Shown here one piece after another: positions 1-9,813 of a stretch of DNA of 64,000 bases. Position 1 is the first letter of the stretch; each line of letters starts with the position of its first letter. A program made the position numbers and the translations under genes. This DNA is from Rhizobium sp. L1K21 (GTDB taxonomy: Bacteria; Pseudomonadota; Alphaproteobacteria; Rhizobiales; Rhizobiaceae): assembly GCF_024055895.1 (NCBI RefSeq), contig NZ_JAMXLE010000003.1:186001-250000 (forward strand), in the 5' to 3' direction. Below the pieces are notes generated by a model. The model ran no database searches, had not been told where the DNA came from, and worked only from the letters and a program-made list of their open reading frames with translations.

Positions 1-823
1 TCGGCTCACCTTCATCGCCCATGCCGGCCATCGACATCCAGGCATCGGTGTAGCGCCAGCCGAGTGACGGGTCCTTCTTGCCGTAGTCCATATTGCCGTA
101 AACGCTCTTTGGTCCGCCAGCGTACGACATGTCGCGACCAGTGAAGAATTCGGCGATATCCTCATAGGCCGACCAGTTGACCGGAACGCCGAGATCGTAA
201 CCGTATTTCGCCTTGAAATCGGCTTTGGTCTTCTCGTCGTTAAACCAATCGTAGCGGAACCAGTAAAGGTTGGCGAACTGCTGGTCGGGCAGCTGGTAAA
301 GCTTGCCATCCGGTGCGGTGGTGAAGGATGTGCCGATGAAGTCGGCAATGTCGAGCGTCGGACTGGTCACGTCCTTGCCATCGCCGTCCATCCAGTCGGT
401 GAGGTTGCGGGCCTGCTGATAGCGCCAATGCGTGCCGATCAGGTCGGAGTCGTTGATGTAGGCATCGTAGATGTTTTCGCCCGACTGCATCTGCGTCTGC
501 AGCTTTTCCACCACGTCGCCTTCGCCGATCAGATCGTGGGTGATCTTGATGCCGGTGATGGCAGAAAAGGCCGGAGCCAGAACCTTCGATTCATATTCAT
601 GCGTGGTGATGGTTTCGGAAACAACCTTGATTTCCATACCTTCAAAAGGCTTGGCCGCATCAATGAACCATTGCATTTCCTTTTCCTGATCCGCGCGCGA
701 CAGCGTGGACATGTCACCGATCTCGGTGTCCAGGAATTGCTTGGCCTCATCCATTCCCGCAAATGCGGTTCCGGTGAAAGCCAGCAGCATGACTGCTGTT
801 GACGTTAAAAGATGCCTTCGCAT
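1..823 (-). CDS. glpV: Glycerol-3-phosphate ABC transporter, substrate-binding protein (3' end outside window)
   Basis: Periplasmic binding protein of an extracellular solute-binding family, last gene of the glp operon read leftward; the stop codon lies beyond base 1, so only about 274 residues are seen. The product begins MRRHLLTSTAVMLLAFTG with a short basic n-region, a hydrophobic core and an AFA cleavage site, so a Sec signal peptide is clear. The mature part has the lobe architecture of carbohydrate/polyol CUT1 binding proteins. The assignment as glycerol-3-phosphate binder comes mostly from the order glpD-S-T-P-Q-U-V, which matches the described rhizobial operon. A GGGAGG-like ribosome site lies just upstream of the ATG at 823. 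A 70-bp gap with a small hairpin separates it from glpU. Confidence 0.8.
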   Translation of the reverse strand, partial: MRRHLLTSTAVMLLAFTGTAFAGMDEAKQFLDTEIGDMSTLSRADQEKEMQWFIDAAKPFEGMEIKVVSETITTHEYESKVLAPAFSAITGIKITHDLIGEGDVVEKLQTQMQSGENIYDAYINDSDLIGTHWRYQQARNLTDWMDGDGKDVTSPTLDIADFIGTSFTTAPDGKLYQLPDQQFANLYWFRYDWFNDEKTKADFKAKYGYDLGVPVNWSAYEDIAEFFTGRDMSYAGGPKSVYGNMDYGKKDPSLGWRYTDAWMSMAGMGDEGEP

Positions 824-861
824 GATTGTGTCCTCCCGTTCATAGCGATTGCAGTTTTATG

Positions 862-883
862 ATCGGGCAGTTGCCTGTCCGAT
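862..883 (-). other. Intercistronic hairpin upstream of glpV
   Basis: Inverted repeat with 9-bp arms (862-870 and 875-883, one wobble-type mismatch) and a 4-base loop, in the 70-bp gap between glpU and glpV. No T-run follows on the transcribed strand, so it is more likely an mRNA processing or stability element for the binding-protein cistron than a terminator. Confidence 0.35.
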
Positions 884-893
884 ATTTCAAGCC

Positions 894-1175
894 TCAGACA
901 AAGCGGAATACGCCAATTGCGTAGACCACAGACAAGGCAAGAGCCCACCAAAGGTTGGGCCCGACAAGACCCAGCCAAGCGAGATTGATGAACGCTGACC
1001 CGAGCAGCGATATGAAGAGACGATCGCCTCTGGTCGTCTCAAATCTCAAAATGCCCACGCGCGGATTGCCGCCAGGCGAGAAATATTCCCAAATTCCCAT
1101 ACTGGCGACGAGCGCGAAAATGACGATGAAGAAGATCGCGGTCGGCAGCGTCCATGCCATCCATGAAAAATCCAT
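894..1175 (-). CDS. glpU: Small membrane protein of glycerol-3-phosphate transporter (DUF2160-like)
   Basis: A 93-residue protein with two or three hydrophobic segments (around residues 10-28, 55-72 and 76-92), beginning MDFSWMAWTLPTAIFF. It lies between the permease genes and the binding protein, the position of glpU in rhizobial glp operons. Its molecular role is not established; it may be an accessory membrane component of the importer. The start at 1175 was preferred over an upstream in-frame ATG at 1253 because 1253 would lie deep within glpQ and the leader it adds is not membrane-like. The gap to glpQ is only 13 bp. Confidence 0.75.
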   Translation of the reverse strand: MDFSWMAWTLPTAIFFIVIFALVASMGIWEYFSPGGNPRVGILRFETTRGDRLFISLLGSAFINLAWLGLVGPNLWWALALSVVYAIGVFRFV

Positions 1176-1188
1176 AGTCGGGTCCCCC

Positions 1189-2007
<819 letters not shown>

Positions 2008-2012
2008 CGTGT

Positions 2013-2879
<867 letters not shown>

Positions 2880-2882
2880 CGC

Positions 2883-3953
2883 TCAAGCCTCCCCGTTCAC
2901 GCGCCAGGAATCGCGGTAAAGATTGACCCCGCCCGGCTTGAAGCTGATCTTTGCGTCTGTCGGAAGCGCCTCGTCTTCATCCATGACGACGGCAATCGGC
3001 AGACCTTCAAATTCGGCGCGCACGATTTTCTGCCGCCCCGTGTCTTCCACCTTTTTGATGGTGACTGGCAGACCTTCGCCGCCGAGCGTGATGAATTCAG
3101 GGCGAATGCCAAGCTCCATTTTAGCCTTCGCATCGGCAGGTGGGGCAAAGCCAAGATCGATTGTCTGCGAACCAACCTGCGCGGAGGCATTTTGAATTTT
3201 AGCGGGCAGCAGGTTCATACCCGGTGAGCCGATAAAATAACCGACAAATGTGTGGGCCGGGCGATTGAAAAGTTCATCGGGCGTGCCGATCTGCACGATC
3301 TCGCCCTCATACATGACCACCACCTTGTCAGCGAAGGTCAACGCCTCGGTCTGGTCATGCGTCACATAAACCATGGTATGGCCGAACTGGCGATGCAGCT
3401 TTTTCAGCTCGGTGCGCAGCATCCATTTCATATGCGGATCGATGACCGTCAGCGGTTCATCAAAGAGAATGGCGTTCACATCCGAGCGAACGAGGCCGCG
3501 TCCAAGCGAGATCTTCTGCTTCTGGTCCGCCGTCAAACCCGTTGCACGGCGATTGGCCCAATCGGTCAGGTCGATAATTTCCAGCGTTTCACGCACCTTG
3601 CGGTCCACTTCGGCTTCCGGCACGCGCCGGTTTCTGAGCGGAAAGGCCAGATTATCGTAAACGGTCATCGTGTCGTAGATCACCGGAAACTGAAACACCT
3701 GCGCGATATTGCGTTCGGGGGTTGAGAGGTTTGTCACATCCTTGCCGTCGAAGAGAATTTTGCCTTCTGACGGATGCAGGAGACCGGAGATGATGTTGAG
3801 AAGCGTGGTCTTGCCGCAACCCGATGGGCCGAGCAGCGCATAGGCGCCGCCGTCGACCCATTCGTGATGCACTTCCTTGAGCGCATAGTCATCGTCCGAT
3901 TTCGGTTTTGCGCCATAAGCATGGCGGATATGATCGAGATTGATGCGTGCCAT
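2883..3953 (-). CDS. glpT: Glycerol-3-phosphate ABC transporter ATPase with degenerate signature motif
   Basis: ABC ATPase of 356 residues: Walker [10 protein letters not shown] at 42-50, Q-loop Gln88, Walker B ILFDEP at 162-167 with the catalytic Glu166, H-loop His199 (YVTHDQ), then a C-terminal TOBE-like regulatory domain. The signature motif expected as LSGGQ is instead LTADQ near 140-144, so this subunit cannot offer a normal signature to its partner. Its partner glpS has the reciprocal pattern. It lies between glpS (14-bp gap) and glpP (3-bp gap). The gene name follows the rhizobial operon and is unrelated to the E. coli GlpT antiporter. Confidence 0.85.
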   Translation of the reverse strand: MARINLDHIRHAYGAKPKSDDDYALKEVHHEWVDGGAYALLGPSGCGKTTLLNIISGLLHPSEGKILFDGKDVTNLSTPERNIAQVFQFPVIYDTMTVYDNLAFPLRNRRVPEAEVDRKVRETLEIIDLTDWANRRATGLTADQKQKISLGRGLVRSDVNAILFDEPLTVIDPHMKWMLRTELKKLHRQFGHTMVYVTHDQTEALTFADKVVVMYEGEIVQIGTPDELFNRPAHTFVGYFIGSPGMNLLPAKIQNASAQVGSQTIDLGFAPPADAKAKMELGIRPEFITLGGEGLPVTIKKVEDTGRQKIVRAEFEGLPIAVVMDEDEALPTDAKISFKPGGVNLYRDSWRVNGEA

Positions 3954-3967
3954 GGTCTTTGTCCTCC

Positions 3968-5056
3968 TCAGCCCGCATGCCCATCGGGCGCATAGGCGGC
4001 AATTGCCCGGCCGGATGTGTCGAATGCCATGAGATGCCGCGTGTCCACGAACATGGTCACGGCTGCATCGGTTTTGAGATCATGAATTCCGCGCACGAGC
4101 ATCACCCAATCCGCGCCTGCAAATGTCAGGTGAATGAAACTCTCCGACCCGGTGATCTCGCAAATGCGCACGGTCGCGTCGAGTTTTTCAGCTTGCGCAT
4201 GTTGCGGCGCCAGCGCCAATTGGTGGGGATGGAATGCGACGGTGAGCGGGCCATCCGGAATGCTTGCAAAATGTGGCGGCGCTGACAGCAGATGTTCCCC
4301 ATCCTTGACCAGCGACATGCCCTTTTTCTCCACCTGCATCACATTGAGTGGCGGATCGGCAAAAGTCTGCGCCGTCACCAGATCGGCTGGATTGCGGTAG
4401 ACGTCTACGGTGCTTCCAAACTGCGAAATGCGACCCTGGTGCAGCGCTGCTGTATTGCCGCCAAGCAGCAAGGCTTCCGAAGGCTCGGTGGTTGCATAAA
4501 CAAAGATTGCACCAGATTCTGCGAAGATTTTCGGCAGTTCCTCGCGCAGCTCCTCACGCAGCTTATAGTCGAGGTTTGCCAGTGGTTCATCAAGCAGCAC
4601 GAGGCTTGCGCCTTTCACGATTGCCCGCGCCAGCGCCGTGCGCTGCTGCTGACCACCGGAAAGGTTGAGCGGCGTGCGATCAAGATAGGGCGTAAGCTTG
4701 AGAAGGTCGGCTGTCTTTTTGACCGCGCGATCAATTTCTGAGGCGCTCTTGCCGGCAAGCCGCATGGGAGAAGCGATATTCTCATAAACGGTCATTGCCG
4801 GATAGTTGATGAATTGCTGATAGACCATCGCAACATTGCGCGACTGCACCTTCACGCCGGTTACATCAACACCGTCAAACCAGATGCTGCCTTCCGTCGG
4901 CTTGTCTAGGCCGGCCATCAGGCGCATCAGGCTTGTCTTGCCCGAGAGCGTCGGACCCAACAGCACGTTCAGCGTGCCGCGTTCAAGCGTCAGGCTGCTG
5001 GGGTAAATATGATATTCCCCACGCACCTTCTTCGCGGCATTGCGCAATTCCAGCAT
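3968..5056 (-). CDS. glpS: Glycerol-3-phosphate ABC transporter ATPase with replaced H-loop histidine
   Basis: ABC ATPase of 362 residues: Walker A GPTLSGKTS from residue 34, Q-loop Gln80, intact signature LSGGQ at 132-136, Walker B LVLLDEP with Glu157 and a C-terminal TOBE-like domain. The H-loop position reads YATTEP, with Thr190 where MalK-type ATPases have the catalytic-site His. Combined with glpT this predicts a heterodimer with one complete site (glpT Walker motifs and His with glpS signature) and one degenerate site. It follows glpD by 37 bp, with a purine-rich ribosome site before ATG 5056. Confidence 0.85.
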   Translation of the reverse strand: MLELRNAAKKVRGEYHIYPSSLTLERGTLNVLLGPTLSGKTSLMRLMAGLDKPTEGSIWFDGVDVTGVKVQSRNVAMVYQQFINYPAMTVYENIASPMRLAGKSASEIDRAVKKTADLLKLTPYLDRTPLNLSGGQQQRTALARAIVKGASLVLLDEPLANLDYKLREELREELPKIFAESGAIFVYATTEPSEALLLGGNTAALHQGRISQFGSTVDVYRNPADLVTAQTFADPPLNVMQVEKKGMSLVKDGEHLLSAPPHFASIPDGPLTVAFHPHQLALAPQHAQAEKLDATVRICEITGSESFIHLTFAGADWVMLVRGIHDLKTDAAVTMFVDTRHLMAFDTSGRAIAAYAPDGHAG

Positions 5057-5093
5057 GAAATTTCCCGGCCTCCTCCTGCCGTTATTTCCTCCG

Positions 5094-6608
5094 TCAGGCC
5101 GCTTTCAGCACGCCTGACATATAGTCCTCCAAAGCAGCAATCTTATCCTGAGAGAGCCGCAAACCTTCCTTCGTGCGCCGCCACACAACATCCTCCGCCG
5201 TGCGCGCCCATTCCTCACCCATGAGCCACTTGACCTCAGCCTCGTAGAGGTTTCCGCCAAAATGCCGTCCAAGTTCCTCATATCCGGCAGCCTTGCCAAG
5301 AATATCCCATGCACGGGTTCCGTAAAGGCGTACATAGCGGGCGGCGTGTTCGTTCTTCAAAAAGCCAAACGCCTTCTTCAACCGGGCAACCTCATCTTGG
5401 TAACCGGTTGGAGGAAAATCGCCGCCAGGGAGCGTGGCTTTGGCCGTCCAGGCCTTGCCCTTTTCGCCGATTGTTTCACCGATCTTCTCAAGCGCATGTT
5501 CGGCAAGCCGGCGATAGGTGGTGAGCTTGCCGCCAAAGACGTTCAGCAACGGTGCCCCGCCCGCCGACTGCTCCACCTTCAGCACGTAATCGCGGGTGGC
5601 TTCCTGCGCCTGTGAAGCGCCATCGTCGAAAAGCGGACGCACGGCGGAATAGGTCCACACGATATCGTCACGGGTCACGGGCTCGGCAAAATATTCGCTG
5701 GCTGCACCGCAGAGATAGTCGATCTCGCTGTCACTGATCTTCACAGAATTTGGGTTGCCCTCAAAATCGCGGTCTGTTGTGCCGATCAAGGTGAAGTCGT
5801 TTTCGTAAGGGATCGCAAAGATGATGCGGTTGTCGGGGTTCTGGAAGAAATAGGCGCGCGGATCATCAAACTTTTTGCGGATGACGATGTGGCTGCCCTG
5901 CACGAGGCGCACATTATGCGCGTCGTTCTTGCCCATCACACCCTGGATCACCTTATCGACCCACGGGCCACCGGCATTGACCAGCATCCGGGTTTTCACC
6001 TGCTTGGTTCCGCCGCTCGCCCGATCGCGCAGCGTCACTGACCAGATACCGTTTTCCGAAATGGCGGAAGTGACTTCGGTCCGCACGAAAATAGACGCAC
6101 CATGATTGGCTGCATCCTTGGCGTTCAGCACGACAAAGCGCGCATCATCAACCCAGCCGTCAGAATATTCAAACGCCTTGTTGAAGAGCGGCTTCAATGG
6201 CTTGGCCGCAGAATCCGTGCGCATATCAAGCGTGCGCGTCGGCGGCAGAAGCTTGCGTCCGCCCAGGTGATCATAAAGGAAAAGTCCAAGACGCACGAGC
6301 CAGGCGGGGCGGATACCGCCCTTATGAAAGGGCAGAACGAAACGCAGAGGCCATATGATATGCGGCGCAGAAGCCCAGAGAATCTCCCGCTCCATCAGCG
6401 CTTCCCGGACCAGACGGAACTCATAATATTCGAGGTAGCGCAAACCACCATGAATGAGCTTGGTTGCGCCCGAAGATGTGCCCGAAGCAAAGTCGTTCAT
6501 TTCAGCCAGCCCGACGGAATATCCACGTCCGGCAGCATCCCGTGCGATACCCGAACCGTTGATACCGCCTCCAATGACAAAAATGTCGAAATCAACCTCT
6601 GTGGCCAC
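5094..6608 (-). CDS. glpD: Aerobic glycerol-3-phosphate dehydrogenase
   Basis: FAD-dependent enzyme oxidising sn-glycerol 3-phosphate to dihydroxyacetone phosphate at the inner face of the cytoplasmic membrane, passing electrons to quinone. The 504-residue length is normal for the family. The N-terminal dinucleotide fold reads VIGGGINGSGIARDAAGRG (about residues 11-29), followed by the family motif TSSGATKLIHGGLRYLE (about 44-60). It is the first gene of the operon that also encodes the importer, so uptake and oxidation are co-expressed. A dense array of TTTCG/CGAAA elements lies in its promoter region (6630-6718). Confidence 0.95.
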   Translation of the reverse strand: MATEVDFDIFVIGGGINGSGIARDAAGRGYSVGLAEMNDFASGTSSGATKLIHGGLRYLEYYEFRLVREALMEREILWASAPHIIWPLRFVLPFHKGGIRPAWLVRLGLFLYDHLGGRKLLPPTRTLDMRTDSAAKPLKPLFNKAFEYSDGWVDDARFVVLNAKDAANHGASIFVRTEVTSAISENGIWSVTLRDRASGGTKQVKTRMLVNAGGPWVDKVIQGVMGKNDAHNVRLVQGSHIVIRKKFDDPRAYFFQNPDNRIIFAIPYENDFTLIGTTDRDFEGNPNSVKISDSEIDYLCGAASEYFAEPVTRDDIVWTYSAVRPLFDDGASQAQEATRDYVLKVEQSAGGAPLLNVFGGKLTTYRRLAEHALEKIGETIGEKGKAWTAKATLPGGDFPPTGYQDEVARLKKAFGFLKNEHAARYVRLYGTRAWDILGKAAGYEELGRHFGGNLYEAEVKWLMGEEWARTAEDVVWRRTKEGLRLSQDKIAALEDYMSGVLKAA

Positions 6609-6629
6609 TTCGCTCTCAGTCCTTGCTTC

Positions 6630-6718
6630 TTTCGCATTGCAGCAATATTTCGGAAATCCGAAATTTTCTATATCTTTTTCGAAAGCAAAACGAATGTCAA
6701 ACGAAATTTCGAGTTTCG
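6630..6718 (-). promoter_or_regulatory. TTTCG/CGAAA repeat array upstream of glpD (candidate DeoR-family GlpR operator)
   Basis: Within 90 bp there are about eight TTTCG or CGAAA pentamers: 6630, 6648, 6659, 6677, 6680, 6702, 6707 and 6714, plus a near copy at 6689. Two pairs overlap or abut as palindromes (TTTCGAAA at 6677-6684 and CGAAATTTCG at 6702-6711). DeoR-family regulators such as GlpR bind repeated elements of this kind, so this is probably the glp operator and promoter region. No glpR gene is present in the window. Confidence 0.55.
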
Positions 6719-6895
6719 CTTTCTTTTACGACCGGATGCAGAAATTTCTCAGCCATTTTGCGTAGATAGGCGTGGGACAAGGCTTGCTCGAGCCGCAGTG
6801 CCATTTGACGAGCAGTGGCCTGCCCCTTCAATTTTGCCGAATTCGAAACCGGATTGACCCGGTGCGCCGCACAATCCGCGGGCCCTTGGATGCTG

Positions 6896-7525
6896 TCACG
6901 CGGGCGAAAAGCCATGCCGGGCGTAGAAGCGGTCAAGCTCGCGCTGCTCGGGAGCCTTGCCGGTATAAATCGCAATATATTCCGGAATGCGCTTCATCCG
7001 TAGCGCAATATCCTCGCGGGATTGCATGGAAATATAGCCGATCTGCACGAGATAAACCGCTCTGGCGCGCACATCTGCTGTCTCCTCGTCAAAACCGAAC
7101 CGCGTGAACATGCGCGATATGGCGTCGATCCGGGCCTGATCGGCATCACGAACCTCCGCCAGAATGTCGGAAGATTGCAGCGCCCAGCTACGTACGGCGA
7201 ACTCGAATTGGGAATCGAACAGGTCGGCATTCAGCCAGCAATCGAAAACGTTGAGCATCGCCTCGGCCAGCGATTCCGCGTAAGCCTGCGATTGCGCAAC
7301 GAGATTGCCGGTGTTTTTTGACCGCCAGCGGGCGATCAATGCCGACAACAGTTCGTCCCGGTCCTTGAAGAACCAGTAAAAGCTGGTTCGCGACAGGTTC
7401 AACCGCTTGGCCAGCGGCATGATTTTCACCGAATCGACGCCGGACTCCAACAGGCTGGCATAGGCGGCATCAAGCCATCCCTCATAAGATCCGCGCCAAC
7501 CACTGTCATTTGAAGCCTGTTCCAT
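6896..7525 (-). CDS. TetR-family transcriptional regulator, probable regulator of the divergent OYE gene
   Basis: A 209-residue protein with an N-terminal TetR helix-turn-helix (about residues 18-62; MPLAKRLNLSRTSFYWFFKDRDELL) and a divergent all-helical ligand-binding domain. It is transcribed away from the flavoprotein gene at 7674, across a 148-bp gap that contains a perfect 12-bp palindrome, a common arrangement for a local regulator. It also lies upstream of glpD in the same direction with a 287-bp gap, but that gap has its own regulatory array, so I do not think it controls glp. The ligand is unknown. Confidence 0.85.
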   Translation of the reverse strand: MEQASNDSGWRGSYEGWLDAAYASLLESGVDSVKIMPLAKRLNLSRTSFYWFFKDRDELLSALIARWRSKNTGNLVAQSQAYAESLAEAMLNVFDCWLNADLFDSQFEFAVRSWALQSSDILAEVRDADQARIDAISRMFTRFGFDEETADVRARAVYLVQIGYISMQSREDIALRMKRIPEYIAIYTGKAPEQRELDRFYARHGFSPA

Positions 7526-7590
7526 AATTGTTTTCTAACATGCTCCATCCCAACGGGACAAGAAGAATGTACACATATGATTGCTTACTT

Positions 7591-7602
7591 AACGCATGCG
7601 TT
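7591..7602. promoter_or_regulatory. Palindrome AACGCATGCGTT between the TetR gene and the OYE gene
   Basis: A perfect 12-bp palindrome in the 148-bp divergent promoter region. A CTTGACA element follows at 7610-7616, plausibly the -35 box of the rightward promoter of the flavoprotein gene. This placement suits a TetR operator; a wider CAAGAAG...CTTCTTG repeat (7559-7565, 7607-7613) surrounds it. Confidence 0.4.
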
Positions 7603-7673
7603 TATCCTTCTTGACACTTGTGAACATTTTACACTAGCGTAGCCATCATCTCTCTCGACCCGGAGTTCGACGC

Positions 7674-9710
7674 ATGTCTGGCGATCCCCTTTTACAGCCC
7701 TTCCAACTCAAGCATCTGACCCTGAAAAACCGCATCATGGTCACTTCGCACGAGCCCGCCTACCCTGAAGACGGCATGCCCAAAGGTCGGTACAGGGCCT
7801 ATACGGTGGAGCGCGCCCGCGGCGGCGTGGCCCTGACGATGACGGCCGGTTCAGCGACAGTTTCGAAGGACAGCCCGCCGGTCTTCAACAATCTCCTGGC
7901 CTATAAGGATGAGATCGTACCGTGGGTGCGGGAAATGACCGACGCGGTTCATGAACATGGCACCGCCATCATGATCCAGCTCACCCATCTCGGCCGGCGC
8001 ACGCGGTGGGACAAGGGCGACTGGCTGCCAGCGCTGGCACCATCGCATCACCGTGAACCGGCACACCGCGCCTTCCCCAAGAAAATCGAAGACTGGGATA
8101 TCGAGCGCATCATCAAGGATTTTGCCGATGCGGCCGAGCGCATGAAAGCAGGCGGGATGGACGGGATCGAACTGGAGGCCTACGGCCATCTCATCGATCA
8201 GTTTGCCTCGCCGCTGACCAATGAACTCGATAGCCCCTATGGCGGTTCGCTCGATAACCGGCTCCGTTTCTGTTTCGACGTCTTCAAAGCCATCCGCGAG
8301 CGGGTTGGTGAAGACTTCATTCTCGGTGTGCGATACACGGCGGACGAATGTCTCCCCGGCGGCAATGGGCGCGCCGAGGGGATCGAAATATCAAAACGGC
8401 TGCGCGACAGCGGGCTGATCGACTACCTGAACGTGATCCGCGGCCATATCGACACAGACCCCGGCCTGACCGATGTGATCCCCATTCAGGGCATGGCGAA
8501 TTCGCCGCATCTGGATTTTGCCGGTGAAATCCGCGCCGCCACCAGTTTTCCGACCTTCCACGCGGCCAAGATTCCGGATGTCGCGACCGCCCGTCACGCT
8601 ATCGCCTCCGGCAAGGTCGATATGGTGGGCATGACACGCGCGCACATGACCGACCCGCATATCGTGCGCAAGGTGATGGAAAAGCGCGAAGAGGACATTC
8701 GTCCCTGCGTGGGAGCCAATTACTGTCTCGATCGCATCTACCAGGGCGGCGAAGCCTACTGCATCCACAATCCGGCCACCGGACGTGAAGAAAAAATGCC
8801 GCATAGAATTGAAAAGGCGGCAGAGCGTAAGAAGGTCGTGATCGTCGGTGCTGGACCGGCGGGCCTTGAGGCCGCGCGCGTCTGCGGCGAACGTGGTCAC
8901 GCGGTGATTGTGTTCGAAGCGGCCAACAATCCCGGCGGACAAATTCGCCTCACCGCGCAAAGTGAACGCCGCCGGGAGATGATCAGCATTATCGACTGGC
9001 GCATGAGCCAGTGCGAAAATCTGGGCGTCAACTTTCATTTCAACACCTGGGCTGACGCCAATGTGATCCAGGCGCAGGTGCCGGATATCGTCATTATCGC
9101 CACCGGCGGACTGCCGCATACCGAGGTTCTCTCGCAGGGCAATGAACTTGTTTGCTCGTCATGGGACATTATTTCGGGCGATGTGAAGCCTGGCTCCAAC
9201 GTGCTTGTCTATGACGATGCCGGCGACCATCCCGGCTTGCAAGCTGCGGAAATCATCGCCAAGGCCGGTGGCAAGGTGGAGATCATGACGCCGGACCGGG
9301 CCTTTGCCCCCGAGGTGATGGCAATGAACCTCGTGCCCTATATGCGCTCACTGCAGAAGCTGGACGCCACCTTCACCGTCACCTACCGGCTGGAATCCGT
9401 GGAGAAAAGCGGCAATCAATTGGTCGCGCAGATCGGCAGCGATTATGGCGGGGTCTCCAAACAGAAGGCCTATGACCAGATCGTCGTCAATCACGGCACC
9501 ATACCGCTTGATGATCTCTATTTCGAATTGAAACCGCTGTCGTCCAACCTGGGCGAAGTGTCCTACGAGCAACTCCTGGCCGGTGAAAAACAGTCTGTTC
9601 TTCGCAATCCTCACGGGGCATTTCAGCTGTTCCGCATTGGCGACGCGGTGGCGGCACGCAATACGCATGCGGCGATCTACGATGCATTGAGATTGGCCAA
9701 GGACCTTTAA
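7674..9710 (+). CDS. Old Yellow Enzyme-family N-demethylase-like flavoprotein (N-methylproline or dimethylglycine demethylase type)
   Basis: A 678-residue protein with the trimethylamine dehydrogenase/2,4-dienoyl-CoA reductase layout: N-terminal FMN TIM barrel (about 1-345), an iron-sulfur segment, then a dinucleotide-binding half starting KKVVIVGAGPAGLEAARVCGERGHAVI (about 385). The iron-sulfur segment is CVGANYC...C with Cys345, Cys351 and Cys363, but Ala348 at the place of the second Cys of the TMADH cluster. From memory this variation occurs in the StcD/DgcA group that removes N-methyl groups from N-methylproline or dimethylglycine. No other betaine-demethylation gene is adjacent, so the substrate is inferred only; a proXWV betaine importer lies at 24100-27316. 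Confidence 0.75.
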   Translation: MSGDPLLQPFQLKHLTLKNRIMVTSHEPAYPEDGMPKGRYRAYTVERARGGVALTMTAGSATVSKDSPPVFNNLLAYKDEIVPWVREMTDAVHEHGTAIMIQLTHLGRRTRWDKGDWLPALAPSHHREPAHRAFPKKIEDWDIERIIKDFADAAERMKAGGMDGIELEAYGHLIDQFASPLTNELDSPYGGSLDNRLRFCFDVFKAIRERVGEDFILGVRYTADECLPGGNGRAEGIEISKRLRDSGLIDYLNVIRGHIDTDPGLTDVIPIQGMANSPHLDFAGEIRAATSFPTFHAAKIPDVATARHAIASGKVDMVGMTRAHMTDPHIVRKVMEKREEDIRPCVGANYCLDRIYQGGEAYCIHNPATGREEKMPHRIEKAAERKKVVIVGAGPAGLEAARVCGERGHAVIVFEAANNPGGQIRLTAQSERRREMISIIDWRMSQCENLGVNFHFNTWADANVIQAQVPDIVIIATGGLPHTEVLSQGNELVCSSWDIISGDVKPGSNVLVYDDAGDHPGLQAAEIIAKAGGKVEIMTPDRAFAPEVMAMNLVPYMRSLQKLDATFTVTYRLESVEKSGNQLVAQIGSDYGGVSKQKAYDQIVVNHGTIPLDDLYFELKPLSSNLGEVSYEQLLAGEKQSVLRNPHGAFQLFRIGDAVAARNTHAAIYDALRLAKDL

Positions 9711-9730
9711 GGCTCGCCCGGCCCCGACGG

Positions 9731-9765
9731 TTGCCCGCCGACACTCTGAAGAGGCCGGCGGGCAA
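9731..9765. terminator. Terminator hairpin between convergent OYE and pcaF genes
   Basis: Perfect 10-bp GC-rich inverted repeat (9731-9740 with 9756-9765) with a 15-base loop, 20 bp beyond the flavoprotein stop codon and between convergent genes. There is no clear T-run, so the termination mechanism is uncertain. Confidence 0.55.
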
Positions 9766-9789
9766 ATTGATAACGCCTTCTGGCTTGTC

Positions 9790-9813
9790 AGCAGGAGAAT
9801 GCTATCTCCTGCT
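9790..9813 (-). terminator. Hairpin directly after pcaF stop codon
   Basis: Perfect 9-bp inverted repeat AGCAGGAGA/TCTCCTGCT (9790-9798, 9805-9813) with a 6-base loop, starting at the last base of the pcaF stop codon. It probably ends the pcaIJF transcript, together with the larger hairpin just beyond. Confidence 0.5.

Noticed and set aside
7674-9710. 2,4-dienoyl-CoA reductase (FadH) assignment for the OYE protein
   Set aside because: FadH has the four-cysteine cluster and a fatty-acid gene context. Here the second cysteine is Ala and the neighbour is a TetR gene, so the N-demethylase group fits better.
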